Positions 1 to 12,716 of a DNA stretch of 64,000 nucleotides are shown piece by piece. The notes under the pieces were generated by a model that saw only the letters and a program-made list of their open reading frames with translations, did no database searches and was not told where the DNA came from. Source of the DNA: Paracamarosporium sp. OC-R06-R3 (Eukaryota > Ascomycota > Dothideomycetes > Pleosporales > Didymosphaeriaceae); contig JACVRA010000150.1 in assembly GCA_019828545.1 (NCBI GenBank), forward strand, positions 186,001 to 250,000, given 5' to 3'. How positions within the stretch are numbered: position 1 is the stretch's first letter; each line of letters starts with the position of its first letter. The position numbers and the translations under genes were made by a program.

Positions 1-683
1 GGCGGCGAGGATGGGCGAAGGCACAAGGCAATGCACGGGTGACGGGCCATTGCACGCGACAAGTTCGGCCGGCAGCGTCAACCTGTGGGTCACGGAAGAG
101 CACGAGGGAGAAGGCGGTAAGGAGGCTGGTGCCGTTTGCGTGTACGATGAACGGCTCTGCGCGGCGGCGGCATGCGAGTGGCTGCGCGGGCTCAGGGTCC
201 CAAGCGGCTCGATCGACCTGCCAGCATTGATCGTGAGCCCGGCCGCTAGCTCGGAGCATTGCGAGCAGACCCACACAAGCTCAGTCTCTTCTTGCCATTG
301 CGTCATGCGATATCCAAGCGCACTTGCTTCGCACCTTTTCGAGCCTCAACCCACGGCGGCCCCGGCGTCGCTGGCTCGCTTCCTGCGTCATGTGCACCTT
401 CCTCCATCCGTCGCTCACGGAAGTCGCCACCCGTCCTGCATCCATCGATCACTACCTATTCCGTCAGCCGTGCACTCTACAGCTCCGTACGCAAGAGCAG
501 CTTGCGAATTACCAACGCCCATGTTATTCGCTACTGTACACTATGCTACGAGAGATGGACCATCCATGGATCGATAATTACAACCATTAACAAAAACAAA
601 TCCCCGACGAGACCCGACGAGACCCGAGGGGGGAAAGTGCGACGCCCGCGTCACCGTGAAGAAGTGAAGGAAGTTGCGCCCCG
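1..683. other. Intergenic, left window edge
   Basis: There is no convincing gene here. Overlapping open frames on the plus strand are short, rich in Cys, Arg and Ser, and lack any recognisable domain. The stretch lies downstream of the minus-strand hypothetical gene that follows and may hold its 3' untranslated region. Confidence 0.5.
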
Positions 684-1367
684 TCACCCTCGTGAGTGCT
701 GAGCTTGACTTCTCCTCATCGCCTTCGTCTTCTCCATCGTGTTCCGCCGTCTCATCTTCAGCCTCCTCCAATTGCGTGCCGCTTGCTCCTTTTTGTCGCT
801 TGTCGCTTCGATGAACCATTCCCGCGACACCGAAAGAGTATCCGAAGATGGCCGTAGACTTCCCACGCTGATCGCATCGTCTGGCCGGGCGTCTTCGCTC
901 AATTCCGACGCCAACTCACTCACGTCAAGCGTTTCGAAATCTCTCAATGTGTCACCCATCCCTTTCGCCCGTCTGCCGTCTTGTCTTGCAATCAATCGAT
1001 CCATGGGTGTTGATAGCGAAGCGACATTGCCCGAGTATAGTTTCAACGCTTCCATCGATGCCTTTCGTCGAGCCTTCATGCTCATGTCTTGCGGCGATAG
1101 TCCGTCATAGGAGAACCCTATATTGTCTTTGGCTTGTTGATCCTCGTTGGCCTCGTCTTCCGGCTGTGGTCGTGCCTCCCGCATCCGGTCCAGGGGAAAG
1201 TACGCTTGCTGCACGATCACGTCAGCATCATTCCTGCAACAACACCATTTTCCAGGACGAAGACCAACCTTGGGATAGGTAGCCGTATGTATCCGCAAAT
1301 TGTGTGCAGACAACCTGCTTCGTCGCATTGCAGGCATCGAAGCTTGCCCTGACGTTATGACCTCCAT
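684..1367 (-). CDS. Hypothetical protein, Ser/Arg-rich, about 227 aa
   Basis: This is the longest open frame of the first 4 kb, 227 codons on the minus strand. I do not recognise a family. The middle and C-terminal parts read like a real hydrophilic fungal protein: an acidic stretch (REARPQPEDEANEDQQAKD), a Ser-rich segment, then a strongly basic tail. No signal peptide or membrane span is visible. The N-terminal 60 codons look less protein-like and include a candidate in-frame intron: a GTTGGT donor after TYPK and a GTGCAG acceptor before QAYFPLD, with a branch-like CTGAC between. Removing it would shorten the product by about 20 residues without a frame change. The 3' part is also open in another minus frame with an acidic reading, so the exact C terminus is uncertain. 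Confidence 0.45.
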   Translation of the reverse strand: MEVITSGQASMPAMRRSRLSAHNLRIHTATYPKVGLRPGKWCCCRNDADVIVQQAYFPLDRMREARPQPEDEANEDQQAKDNIGFSYDGLSPQDMSMKARRKASMEALKLYSGNVASLSTPMDRLIARQDGRRAKGMGDTLRDFETLDVSELASELSEDARPDDAISVGSLRPSSDTLSVSREWFIEATSDKKEQAARNWRRLKMRRRNTMEKTKAMRRSQAQHSRG

Positions 1368-4300
1368 GAAGAACTATGATGTGCTTCCAGTCGTTAGCCA
1401 TTATCATAGCACAAGACTGTTGCGTCTTACCAAGCGACTACACTAGAACCTTGCTCAGAATTAGGAATTGAATACCACAAATTGTCCGGTCGTTCGAAGT
1501 GTATCTGGAATATGTCTACTGTCAACAGCCTTCCAGGAATCGGCTTATATACAATCACACACGATACTACAGACATAAATAAAGCTGATCGCTTGGACCC
1601 CTGTCCATTGATTGTCCTCATGGCGCACTCCGTGCGCAAAACGAATCCGAGCCACGCTACAGTCATCATCATGCGGAGTGCACTTACCACGCAAGCCCAC
1701 GAGACGTGCATGCTCGTGATAGGGACGATACACCTTGGCCCTGCTTGAGACGAGTATGAAAGAGTGATCAGCCCCGCATCTCATCTCACACATCATGCTC
1801 AAGGCGCGCATCGAGGTCAATGCGCCTGGGGCTGGCTCAGAAAAAGGAAAACCCACGAATCCGATACCAATGACAGCGGCGAGCTTAAGTCTCTTGGCAA
1901 GGTCTTGAAACACAGCTGTTCGACATGCGTTGTCCTCATCTCATCCATTCAATTCGTATCTGTTGACAAGTCATGGAATTGAAATCGAATTGAGGATGGT
2001 GCATTGGTGAAGCGACTTTTGGCACCACCATCGAACCTTCCAAGCCATCAGTGCATCCTTCGATCGACCTTCTAACCAAAAGCTGTCAAAGCTAGCCCAG
2101 TGCTTCCGCATAGGGTTCGTCGCTTGCGTAACAAGGATTGTCGAACATAATCAGGCTTTGGCGATCAGCTTGAGCATCAGTGCACGGCATGGCCTTACGC
2201 CAGGGCATATCTGAGCGATTGCCCGTTTCGGTGGTACATAGTGACATTACCCGAACCTAAACGACCTGTTCACAGTGATGCCTTTAGCGCGGTCACCCCA
2301 CGTGCTTTCTCGATGGGTCCATGAACGAGCTGTTCGTTGTCTGAATCGTCTCCACTCCACAACTACTATATGCTTACCCGCTCACTTCCTTACGCTCTGT
2401 AATGTGCACGGCACAGGCGCAGGGCTGGTTCCTCCAGAGTTCCTCCGGTGGAGAAATTGTCTGGATTTGCTTTTGCAGCTTCTCTTGAAAAGAAAGCAGT
2501 ATTTGACCCACAGCCCTGGCTTTTCCGGTGGAGCGGTTCTTGTGAGATGTGAGTGAGATGTGAGCCCAACAGCCACTCCGTCGGGCCCACGCCTGGTGAC
2601 CGTGGCTGCCCAAACGAAGCTGTGGGTCCGTTCAGCTCCAGCCTCAGGTCGCATGATGCAGTGTCTCGTCCTGCAGTCCGGCTAATGATACAGGCAGATA
2701 AGCTGATGTGTTTTGATAAAGCTCGAGCGTTTTTTTTTTCAGGATCAAGGTCATCGATCATTTCGCGGGAAAATGGCCATGATAGCAAAGCTAAGAAAGA
2801 GTTTCCGTCCCCACTTGTAGCATGAACATTGATGACCTTGGGATAACACTGTCTTTGGGGGGCTTGGACGCGTCACGATCCTAGACGGCATAGCACCTGC
2901 CCTACACTAGCCAGTTTGACCTCTAGCCAGTTTGAGGCGCGAACTCCTCGTATCTCCAGCTGTCAGACTGACGCCCGAGACGCACCCCAGTATTCAGCTT
3001 ATGCTTCCCGTTCGCCGGATGACCCGCAAGACCCTACTGCTTCGTTTGTTTTGGGCCTTTTCATCTCTTCGCCTTCCTTTCTCCCGGCCAGTTCCCCACT
3101 GTTTAGCTGCACATCTGGTACAAGTAGATTGTAATACGAGAGCAGCCACATCGAAAAGCCCCCTCATGCAAGAATTCGGCATCGCCGTGCAGATGCGTAT
3201 TCTTGCCGCCTTCAGACAAATTTAGGTGATCGGTCTTTCCACCGCTGCGGCTGCCGGGTCAGGCCTCTCGGAAAGGATGCGCTACGGTCTGACAAATAGA
3301 TACACAGACAAGCCATGCCAACCACATAAAATAGGTAGAAGCGGGACGTCGAGATGGTGCTCTAGCTCATTAAACTCACACACCGATTGTAGTCGATCTA
3401 CGGAATGCGACCCTGCGTTTTTCCGAAAGGCAGACCAGGTGACTCCCACCAGCATCTGACAGGGGCCTTGTAGCAGCTTTTTGGCCATCACAGTAATCCC
3501 TACGGTATGCAAGATGAGATACTGACAAATCTCATGATGACTCCGTTGCTGGTTGCTGTTACACGCTGACACTAGCACTCAAGCGAAGGACATAATGAGT
3601 ACCTTCAGATACCATCCGTCACTATCTTCACCCTCCGTAATTTTCGATACACAGCCACGTGTAGAGACATCAATCCGTACTGGCACGAAGTGACTCAAAA
3701 GCTCATACATTTCTTTACGAGAAACTCTTGGGGGGTAATGCCCATGCAGCTTATGTTGGCAATAGTCTTATCAATCAGGCCATGCAAAGCTTTTAATCTC
3801 AAGCACGTAATGTGTCGTGACAGTAAACCGACCAGTTATATCAACACGTTGTCTTACCTCAGATACCTTTTATCCAATCGGCCAACAGAACTCTTGAAGT
3901 GGAGACACCGTTTAGTTGACGTTCGAACCGCTATCACAAGGATGGCTTGAACCGTGATTGGTATCGAACTACTCCGCCAACGAGCCACGCGATAACAGAG
4001 ATCAGGAGGAAATTCCTTGTACAGTTTGATGATATGAAATTAGAAACGCATGAAAAACGATCGCCGACAAGTAGATATAATAATGATATGTCTTAAAGGC
4101 AGCGATCTGAATCTTGACTGACTTCAGTCACATTTGATGTTCGTGGTTAGGCATAGAACTGTCTTCTGGATCTTCGTAGGGCAGTGTAGGCGATCCGCGG
4201 TCAACACAGCAGTTTGTCTAAAACGGCCCGTTATATTACTTATTTGATGGGCCAACAAGCCATTTCGTCCAAGGGACTTATCAGGAAGGCAGACTCACTC

Positions 4301-4643
4301 TGATCTCACGTTATGCCTCCGTTGATCACTTGTCAGCCTACCAGCATTTCCATCCCTTTGAATGATGACGGCTTTCTTGCGAAAGTTTACGATACGTTTG
4401 AAATCCTTCAAGCGATCTCCGACCACAGAGCACGTCCTTAGCTCAGAACTAGCAGCGGATGAAGCAAACAAAGATGCTTCTACACACAAAAAGAAGTCAG
4501 CTGACGAAATCAACAAGAACACAGGCGCTCGAAAATTGACGAAGGTTGTAGATTAGTCCATCCTGTCTTTGATTGCCATCGAATCCTGCATATCCCGCAT
4601 CATCGTAGCTGACCATGATCGTGAGCAAAGAAACAACCACTAG
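1368..4643. other. Gene-poor intergenic stretch, less GC-rich
   Basis: This 3.3 kb has no open frame above about 130 codons that resembles a protein, and base composition is visibly less GC-rich than at 9-14 kb. The last few hundred bases (from about 4362) probably contain the promoter and first exon or exons of the next gene: a lysine-rich open frame starts at 4362 and ends at 4556, but I could not connect it to the following exon with canonical sites. Confidence 0.45.
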
Positions 4644-5864
4644 GCAACACATATCCAGTTGATACGGAAAAGACATCATCTCGAGCTCCGACACGAAAGT
4701 TATCCTTTTGGCGAGGTCGATCCTGCACTCGATCAATCAAGGAACGCCAAGTGAGTTCTATTAGCAGTTTAACGCCTCCAATGCCTATCTATAACAACCT
4801 TCATCATCCTCCATCCTTAGACTTAGCTTCAGAATATACCCAAACCGCCAGAACCACATCCGGCTTCTGTTCAGGAGCACCTTGACCCAGTATATAGTTC
4901 CGGCTCGGTATCCCCTGAGCCGAATTCCATCTTTGGTTCTTACTCTACGCATTCCGCTAATCCTAGCCCCGCGTCGACCATCAGCGCAGGTCTTGTTGGA
5001 CATGGAAGTATCAAGCTCGCCGTCCCCTCTGTGCCGGAAATTGTCGATGTGGCTTTCGTTCCTGAGATATTGAATGTACGAAACGCGACGGGGGCAGCTC
5101 CAGTCGAAATTATCACAGGTAGCAGAGGGCCACCTCTCTGTGCTGGACATTCAGACAATACGAGATTCGACATACGCTGGCTCCGATTGTTCCTCGTACG
5201 ATGATGAAACCGAACACTCGTTTGAGCCAGAACAGATATCCTCTGCTGTGTCATCCGCACAAGAAGCTAGCAAGCGACTGTCAGTTGTCGTTAACGGTGC
5301 TACGGAAAGCCTCCTGATACACACGGACAAACACCAAATCGAGGCTGCTCCGACTCTGCCGCCTATCCTTTCTGAATTCCTTGCGGGAAATGAAGAGATT
5401 AGTCTGGCATTGACGACAGATGCGGTACCATTCCGGCAGCTAAAAGTATACTATGTCTCTCATCCACACCGCGTCATCACAATGCTAATAAAGCAGCGTC
5501 CTTATCCTATCTTCAGCCTTCATCTGTCAATGACACCGCCCACGAAACCACAACAAAATGGCTCGGCAAATAGCCCCAACGTCGCGATTCATTCACAGAC
5601 GCTACTCCTCGCTATACCTGCGACCCATACACTCATCCAAACAACGACTGGCCCACTGCCAAAGATCGCTTCGTCGATATGTTCGACGACGCACCCTCCA
5701 ATAAAGGGAGTGTGCCCCGCGAAAACCCCAAGAGATACAACATGCGCCGACGCCGTGCAATTCTTGGAATGGGGCTGCTGGAACGATACCTCAACGAGGT
5801 GGCCACCACACCGTGTGGCATTGAAATAATGGAACGGCTAGACAAGCTGGAGGATAGGCTCTAG
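4644..5864 (+). CDS. Hypothetical multi-exon protein (5' end unresolved)
   Basis: The family is not recognised. Coding exons can be read at about 4644-4750, 4827 or 4833-5075, 5119-5445 and 5574-5864. Introns are 4751 to 4826/4832 (GTGAGT..CTTAG or CTTCAG), 5076-5118 (43 nt, GTACGA..CACAG, phase 0) and 5446-5573 (GTATAC..AATAG, phase 0). The protein is hydrophilic and Ser/Pro-rich with an acidic patch (YDDETEHSFEPEQ) and ends in a basic-amphipathic segment (YNMRRRRAILGMGLLERYLN, then MERLDKLEDRL). No methionine precedes the first readable exon in frame, so at least one upstream exon is missing. The third intron has a nearer acceptor at 5516, preceded by a branch-like GCTAAT. Using it adds 18 in-frame codons that end at TAG 5571-5573, the same TAG that serves as the distal acceptor. 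The gene therefore either uses the distal acceptor or carries a nonsense change. Confidence 0.5.
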
Positions 5865-6888
5865 CACAATAGGAAAGAAGAAGCTCAAAGGCACAAGCAG
5901 AAACGAGAGGATCGAAACGCGGCTCCGGCGACGAAGCCCAAACACGCAACTATCATCGGAGCGCATTGTGCGAATAATGTCCGGATCGGATATGGTCCCG
6001 TTATCCGGGGTCGCGATCGGAGCGATAGGATCGTTGTAGCGGTGAAAAAGGAGGAGTGTATGTCGGACTTGAGACACGCATGAGAACAGACATCTAATGG
6101 TAAAGGTGTAGATAGATAGGAAGGGAATAGGTGGAGTAAAGGAAGTGGGTGATTCGATCCAGACAGTGATTGATTTTAAAGTTTCGGAGAATCCTGAAGG
6201 AGGTGGTGGCGTAATGGTGAGATTTCTGGAGTTGTGGGGATCATGAGGGAAAAAAGAAAAATCAAAGCAGCGTAGTATTAAGTAATGTGACTAATTTGTG
6301 GTTTGGGGGTGCTTGAGTATTGTTATTCTTCTCTCAGTTTTGTTTATACTTCACTCTACTCGTCTCGTGCGTTGTCTTTGTACATAGGGATATGCACAAG
6401 CGCTGCGTCACTGCAATCCTACACGTCGTCGGACTCCGCTTAACATCGTACTTTATCATCTCCATATACGAAATACTTATTATATTCCACTCTCGCGGAT
6501 CCACAAGGCTTTATCACCGCAAAGACTTCATTAATTCCTATTACAATTTTCAAGTTTCTTCGAACATATTTCACAGCTGCGTCCTCAATCCAACCCAACC
6601 CAAAACACACATTACCAGCCATACTTCCCTCCGCTTTGCAACTTGCCATCACCCCACGTCAAGCACCATACCTCGGCACGTCATCTCCCTACAAAGGCAT
6701 GAATTAGCGAGGCGAATAGCTCCTTCGCCGGTCCGATCCGTCGCTCGCTCGCTTCGGCCCCCACAACGCAACCCCGTATACGCATACAAATTCTAGTTCC
6801 TCTCCTCCCAGCACGAATCACACATCACTCATGTGCCTCTTTCAGAACCCTCGACTCCAACTCCGATCAAATTAACGTAGATTACGCA
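5865..6888. other. Intergenic between hypothetical gene and F-box gene
   Basis: About 1 kb. The left half is AG-rich and probably the 3' untranslated region of the preceding gene; the right half is pyrimidine-rich with TC/CA-rich leader-like sequence just before the F-box start. A plus-strand open frame at 6320-6796 has no protein-like features and was not called. Confidence 0.5.
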
Positions 6889-7998
6889 ATGGACGCCCTA
6901 CCCGAGGAAATCATCTCCCAGATAGCGAACTACCTGGTTCCTCCATCGTCCCTCCATATACGCCCCGGAACATCGACACTGCACGCGCTTTGCTTGTCGT
7001 CTAGGAAGTTATACCGCATAGCGAAGCCGTGCTTGTATACCTGTGTACACCTCATGTCTGGATCGCAATGCCACCAGCTGCTGCGTACTATCGAGGAAAA
7101 CCCCATGCTAGCGGGGTACATCGAGGTATTTAGCGTCGAGCATGACGGTGAAGAGTGCGATGAAGGGGTGGGGGTAGGGCCCGAGGGAGAGCAGCGTTAC
7201 GGGACGGTCGTGGAGCCTTGCGCGCGGCTCGCCGTGCGGATAGTCATGATGCTGTCGAACTTGACGACGCTGGATGTGTCGGGGTGGACGCCGCGGAAGG
7301 GGGAGGCTCCGGTGTGGTGGGGCCTGGCTACGGAACTTGGTTCTCGTTCGGATGATGAGCGTGGCATCTCGATACAGGAGTCTGTGGAGGAGGACTTGCG
7401 TGTTGAGGGACTACCGCGGCTGCGGAGCTTGTCGGTGCATTTGGGGGAGTGGCCGGCAAAGAAGATTCTTCCTTTTCTTAAGATGGATAGTTTGAGGGTG
7501 TTGGAGGTGGATATGCGTCCAGAGGTATTGGATAGGTTTGCCTATACGAGGTGCTATGGTACGGGGACGAAGGTGGAGCACCTGCGCATTGTTGATGGCG
7601 GTGCTTCAAGGCAGGCTGGTTTGCAATGGCTGGGAATGGAGCTGGTGAGCCTGAAAACGCTCTTTGTAGCTGACAATGTGCTGGATGGGTACATCGGACT
7701 CGTTGTGGGGAGTATTGGTTCGCATTTGCGTCGTGGGACCGTGCAGAGCGTGCAGGTTGTGATTGCGGGGCTGTGGCATTACGATGTAGAGTTTAAGGCC
7801 TTGGGTCAGGACTGTACGATATATGCGATAGCATGTGTAGAGGCGTTGAGGTATGTCTCTGAGCGGGTGGACATGGATGGAAAGGTTTTCGATGTCGGGG
7901 CGGACTATCCTTGTGTGAGGCGCGTGAAGGCGAGAAAATTGATGCCGGAGGAGACTGGGGCATACGATCTCAGCTCTGATCTGGTTAAGAGACTGTGA
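6889..7998 (+). CDS. F-box domain protein, 369 aa
   Basis: A single uninterrupted frame of 369 codons starts at the first methionine after a CA/CT-rich leader. Residues 2-55 fit the fungal F-box: MDALPEEIISQIANYL, a spacer, LHALCLSSRKLYRIAKPCLY. In the family this segment binds Skp1, so the protein is likely a substrate receptor of an SCF ubiquitin ligase. The remainder has spaced leucine-rich stretches (LSNLTTLDVSGW, LPRLRSLSVHLGEW, LRVLEVDM, LKTLFVADN), as in the degenerate leucine-rich C-terminal regions of fungal F-box proteins that recruit substrates. An acidic loop lies near residues 84-95. There is no signal peptide or membrane segment. The substrate cannot be inferred. Use of G-ending codons is heavy after about position 7130, giving long open frames in other phases. 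Confidence 0.85.
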   Translation: MDALPEEIISQIANYLVPPSSLHIRPGTSTLHALCLSSRKLYRIAKPCLYTCVHLMSGSQCHQLLRTIEENPMLAGYIEVFSVEHDGEECDEGVGVGPEGEQRYGTVVEPCARLAVRIVMMLSNLTTLDVSGWTPRKGEAPVWWGLATELGSRSDDERGISIQESVEEDLRVEGLPRLRSLSVHLGEWPAKKILPFLKMDSLRVLEVDMRPEVLDRFAYTRCYGTGTKVEHLRIVDGGASRQAGLQWLGMELVSLKTLFVADNVLDGYIGLVVGSIGSHLRRGTVQSVQVVIAGLWHYDVEFKALGQDCTIYAIACVEALRYVSERVDMDGKVFDVGADYPCVRRVKARKLMPEETGAYDLSSDLVKRL

Positions 7999-10900
7999 TT
8001 TAGAGAGAAGGTTCGCGAAGATAATTCGTGCGAGTAAGGTGAGACGACTGAATTTTGTTAGCAGTCTACAGCCATGCCCCAAACTGTTTCTGCGGCTGGG
8101 CTTCACTGTTTTCCCAAAGGTGTTTCCCGAATGGTTTTTGATCTTGCTCTCCTTAGATGTTTACAACCGTGAAGGCGAAAGGCTATCGTTGCTCTTCCCC
8201 GTCTTATACTGTCTCTCCATCGCCCGAATGCCTCGATAGCCGTTACGGCCACCGTTCCTCGTTTTTCTATGCCTTTCTGACTCTTCCACCCTCAAAGTAC
8301 CCTGATGACGGTCACGATTGTCATTCACTGTATTTCGTCCTTCGTTCGTTGTGTCCGCATCGATGCTGGTCCAGATAACCTCCACCCCATCCCCAGATCC
8401 ACTGCCCACACGATCCCCCTCACCACCCCAACAGCGTAAGCAATACCAACTTCAGAGACCCCAGACTCAAGAAAAGCCCTACTATTTGAGAGACATGGGA
8501 GCCGCACCCTTTTATACAGAGCCCCCAGGGGCCACCCGCAACCCCTTGTTCCCGCAGAACGAGGCTAAGCCACCTGAACACCGATGCTTCGTTCAGTGAA
8601 CGAGCAACACGAGTGCCTTTACGGCTCGTGCAGTAGCGAGCGAGCTCAGGACTCCACCTACGCGAAATGCGAGCTGCACGCTGCAAGTGTGTCAACCAAA
8701 GTACACACTAGTGGACACTGGATTAGGATGGAGTCCAGAGCACAGGCACACATCTCAAGCGAAGACGCAGAGTTCTCGTGCAATGGCTAGGGGACGGTCC
8801 AAACGTTGAAGATGCACTGTTGCTAGAGAAAAGGAACTATCACGCATAGCGCGCAAAAGAATCTTGCCAGTCCGCTACAGCTGTCAGGCGTTCACCTTTT
8901 ACTGCGCACTGCAATGAGAATATGTTGTGACCCACCACAACGGATACATGCAAGTAATTTTGATCGCTGCCGGGCGACTTAGACGCGGAAGCCATCGCTG
9001 GGGCTGCATTGGATTTCACGGCCGTAACACGGAATGATTATGTGCATACTGTCCCTGACTATGGTAGATGCTGACAGTGCCAGTGATAACTTTATCGTAA
9101 CATCAAAGTAAGATGCTCTCCGGTGAGCTTGTCACATGTTTTTGGGAAAAGCTTCGAAGAATGCATGCCAATGTCGGTTCGCAACTACCAGAAGATTTCA
9201 AACCAAAAGCCCGTTGCTCGAAGCCAATTGTGAAACTGCACGTTGCAAGCGCACTTGAAGTCTGTGCGTGTCACGACCAGGAGAGTTTACGCATTGCGAG
9301 ATGGCTTTGGGGCCCAAAATCCCACCGTCTAGCAGCGGGATCCTAGAGGAGCCGCACGAGATGATCTCCCGTAGTCGCTTCGATGCAAGTCTAAAGTCTG
9401 CGATGCGCTACATTCAACCTCCCAGATAGTGTTTCTTAGCAACTGAATGCTCTTTCGCAGAGTTTTCTGGGGTAGGTGTGACGTGTTTGATATTTCCAAA
9501 TCCCAGAAACGACCGCACAACATCTAGCAAAGAAAACAAAGGAAACCTTTGACAACGGCTTAGACTACAACGGTCAAGGACTATGTTCTTTGTGAAGGTC
9601 GCGCATTTCATATGACGACACAGTTGAGTGAAGGATGGAAGGAGGAAGGATCACCTGATGGCGACCGTCTATCAGGCCTGTATGCTCAACAGTTGAGAGC
9701 CGTCCAGGTTCAGCGTACGAGCTTATCGGGGATGGAAGAAGCGTTGCCACCACACGATTCTACCACCGGAAGAAGTCTACTTTGATGGCAACGTTGCCTT
9801 GTCTCGGACTGAGACAGCGGTTCAGAATTGGGTCACGTGTATGCATCGGGGTTTCTGGGTTCTGTCAAGCGCACATCTGCGCCACCAACGCTGCAAGTCC
9901 GAAACGGTTCTGCTGTGCGATGCAGGGGCAGGAGCTATATGTCGGTGTTGCTTCAGAACGACTCACCACGACGGCGTTGACAGCGGCCGCTATGCAAGGC
10001 TAAGGGCTTGCGGAATGTCAAACGTAGTGCTGAGGTACGACGCAAGACATGCAGCTTACTCTTGCAGCGGCGAGAGAGCAGAAGCAGAGAATGTGGGATG
10101 AGGTGAGGTTGGTGCGGGCATATTTGGAGCTTGATTAGCGAACGTGTACGACGAGTGGTGGGTGCTGCGGAAGCGTTGGGCTTGGAACGGACAGCTGCAG
10201 CGTCACGACGGTTGAGGATGAGCCAGATCTTGGGACGTGAGCGCCTCAGGCAGGATGAAGAGAGTGCTGAGGTGAGACGAGGCCCCGCAAGCGCTGCACG
10301 TTGTCGAGAATCGAACCGCTGGATGGGGTGGTGGTGGGGGACTGTGCGGACGGTCGAGTCGACGCGGCGGAGGGAGGGCGACGGCAGTTGCCAGGACGGA
10401 GCCTTGCGACAGGGAGGACATGGGGAGCAGATGCGCGATGAGCGAGACGGAGAGAGGGTGAATGCGGTGGTGCTGGACATGGAGCGAGGAGCTTGCCGGG
10501 ACGGGCTAGCGCACGGCGGCGGCTGGCAGGGCAGCGGCGCCGAAAAGCTTGTCGCAGGGAGCAGGCTGGAGGTTTGCCTCGTTGCCTTGTGCCGGAGGGG
10601 CGTGCGCGCCGCCAATCGTGGTGTGACGGCATCTCGTGTATGTTTGGCGAGGCGGACTTGGTGTGGAGGGTGGCAGTCAGCCTTCTCAGCGGCTCACGCA
10701 GCGCAGCGCAGGGTCCATGTGATTGGGCGGGGGTCTATGAATAGACGCGGAAGGAGCTCGGCGCCTGTGCCTTCCCGGCTTAGCCTGCTGGCAGCCGTCG
10801 CGTGCAGGTGCGATGGAGCCACGGCGAGGCTGAGGGCAAGGGCGCGTACGAGAGGCATACACGGGCGGCGGGCAGCGTACACACGCCCGCATGGGGCAGG

Positions 10901-12334
10901 CAGCGTTGAGCGGCGTGCTGTAGGGCTGCGACTCGGGCTGCCCATTTCTCCGATGGCGCTTGACGGGTGGAGGATGAACAGAGTTGTGCTGTGATCCTGA
11001 TCTGCTGCCGACAGCCGCCTCAAGCCACCCAGCCGGCGTCGTCCCGCGCGGTCGAGACTGGCAGCCCGTGACGTCTGCTGGGCGCCGTGGTGCGCGATCG
11101 TCGCACGCTCGCAGCGCTGCTCGCAGCCCAGCCTGCACCACCGCCTGCACCACCGCCGTGCTGTCCATGGCGCCTGCCTGCACAATTCCCGCCAGCATGC
11201 CCATCCCGGCAGTCCCAACGTTAGAGCGGAAGCTACGAGGCGCTAGCCTGCCAGCGCGTCCCCACGCCTCCCGCCCATGCTCCTCACCGACCACGTCCCC
11301 TCGAGCCAGCCCGCTGCCCTCGAGCATCCAGCGGTCCAACGGGCACGGAGCCGCCAGACGCGACCGCACCCGCTCCGAGGAGCGCCTCCCTCCCGCTACG
11401 CCCAGCTTGCCCTTTTCGCTCTGACTCTACACCCTCCCCGGCACGTGCCCGCCGCCTCGAGACGGCTGCTGGCGACTTCGGCTCTCTGCGCCCTCGTCCG
11501 TCGCGCCCGTGATAGCCCGCACGCAGCCCGCCATTGGACATGTCTCAGCGCTCGGGTACCTCTACTTTTGCCGTCTGCCACCCATCCTCGCCACGCTGCT
11601 CCGTCTCGAACGCATCGGACAAGCTGCGACTCGCTGCGGGACCAAGAAACGTGTGATTGTCCCTCCCACGCACACGCCAGCCATTCGCATGGGCCTCGTC
11701 CCCCTGGCGCCCACCACATCTCTGGGTCTGCACCATATGCCCCTTCGCCAATCAACGCCGCCCACCAGCCCACTCCACGTGCCGATTGCTGAAGGATTCG
11801 GCATGCATCAGGTTGATTGCGCTGGATAATTCGTGTCAAAGGCCTGTCTCAGTCCTGCCTCAACGCCCGCGCAGCATGCAATCGCATGCACCCGACTGCT
11901 AGATGCCCGCCCATATTGCAGTCCCCAGTCTCGCTGCCAAATGGCCGGCGCAATCTATATCCTGGCCCAAGCCTTGCCCACGCCATGGTTAGGGTTCTCA
12001 CAAAACGTCACCCTTGAGACATTCGACAGGAGTCTCCCTGCAAGCACTTCCCAGCGAACCCCGAAACCCGGCCATTCACGCCTCCCAATGCATCCAGGGT
12101 CTGTCGTCACAACGATCGTCGTCCCCACAAGCCTCTAGCGCTCCTTCGACGACACCTAGACCTGGGCTCGAAAACAGCAAACCACCTTGACTTGGCCCGT
12201 GACGATGAACAAGACTTCGTTAGAGAAATTGTGCATGTGCGACCGTCGATCGAGCTAAACAGCACTAAATGGCGTGGTCTGCGGATGTCGACAATCGACA
12301 CAAGGCGTGTGTTAGTCTGGCTCTGTCTGTTCCG

Positions 12335-12359
12335 GCCGTCCTGCCGTCCTGCCGTCCTC
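12335..12359. repeat. Short tandem repeat, 9-nt unit x ~3
   Basis: The unit GCCGTCCTG is repeated nearly three times head to tail. It lies in the non-coding GC-rich stretch, about 80 bases before a poly-T run. Confidence 0.7.
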
Positions 12360-12716
12360 TACGCGCCTGCCGTTGCGCTCTAAGACCATATCATACGATA
12401 CACCATATGGAGCGAGACAGTACAAGCAGCAGGAGTTTCTTTTTTTTTTTTTTCCTTTTATTTTTTCCTTCAGCCCTTGGCCTCCACACAGCACGGCAGC
12501 CCGCGCTCGCGGTTGTGGTTGCGGAAAAACATGGCCGACAAGTCAAACTTGCTTGTCGGAAATTCCGACCGTTTGGACAGCCATGGGCTTACAACCGCTT
12601 TGGGCAGCGGAGGCAACGTGGTCTGGAAGGGAATGCGAGTTCACGCGTCCACCTTTCCGCATTCGATCCCCGTTCGCGAGCGATCGCGAAATGTCACGTG
12701 TGCCGCTACGCTGCCG

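Noticed and set aside
1427..1913. Two overlapping minus-strand frames of 94 and 122 codons
   Set aside because: They are in conflicting phases, rich in Cys/Met/Arg, and no splice model joins them.
10295..10330. GGTTCGATTC on the minus strand, like a tRNA B box
   Set aside because: The flanking bases cannot form the T-arm stem and no matching A box or acceptor stem was found.
9953..11792. Several open frames of 170-290 codons on both strands
   Set aside because: They overlap each other, follow GC composition (Arg, Ala, Pro, Ser and Trp bias), and show no domain or coherent splice structure.
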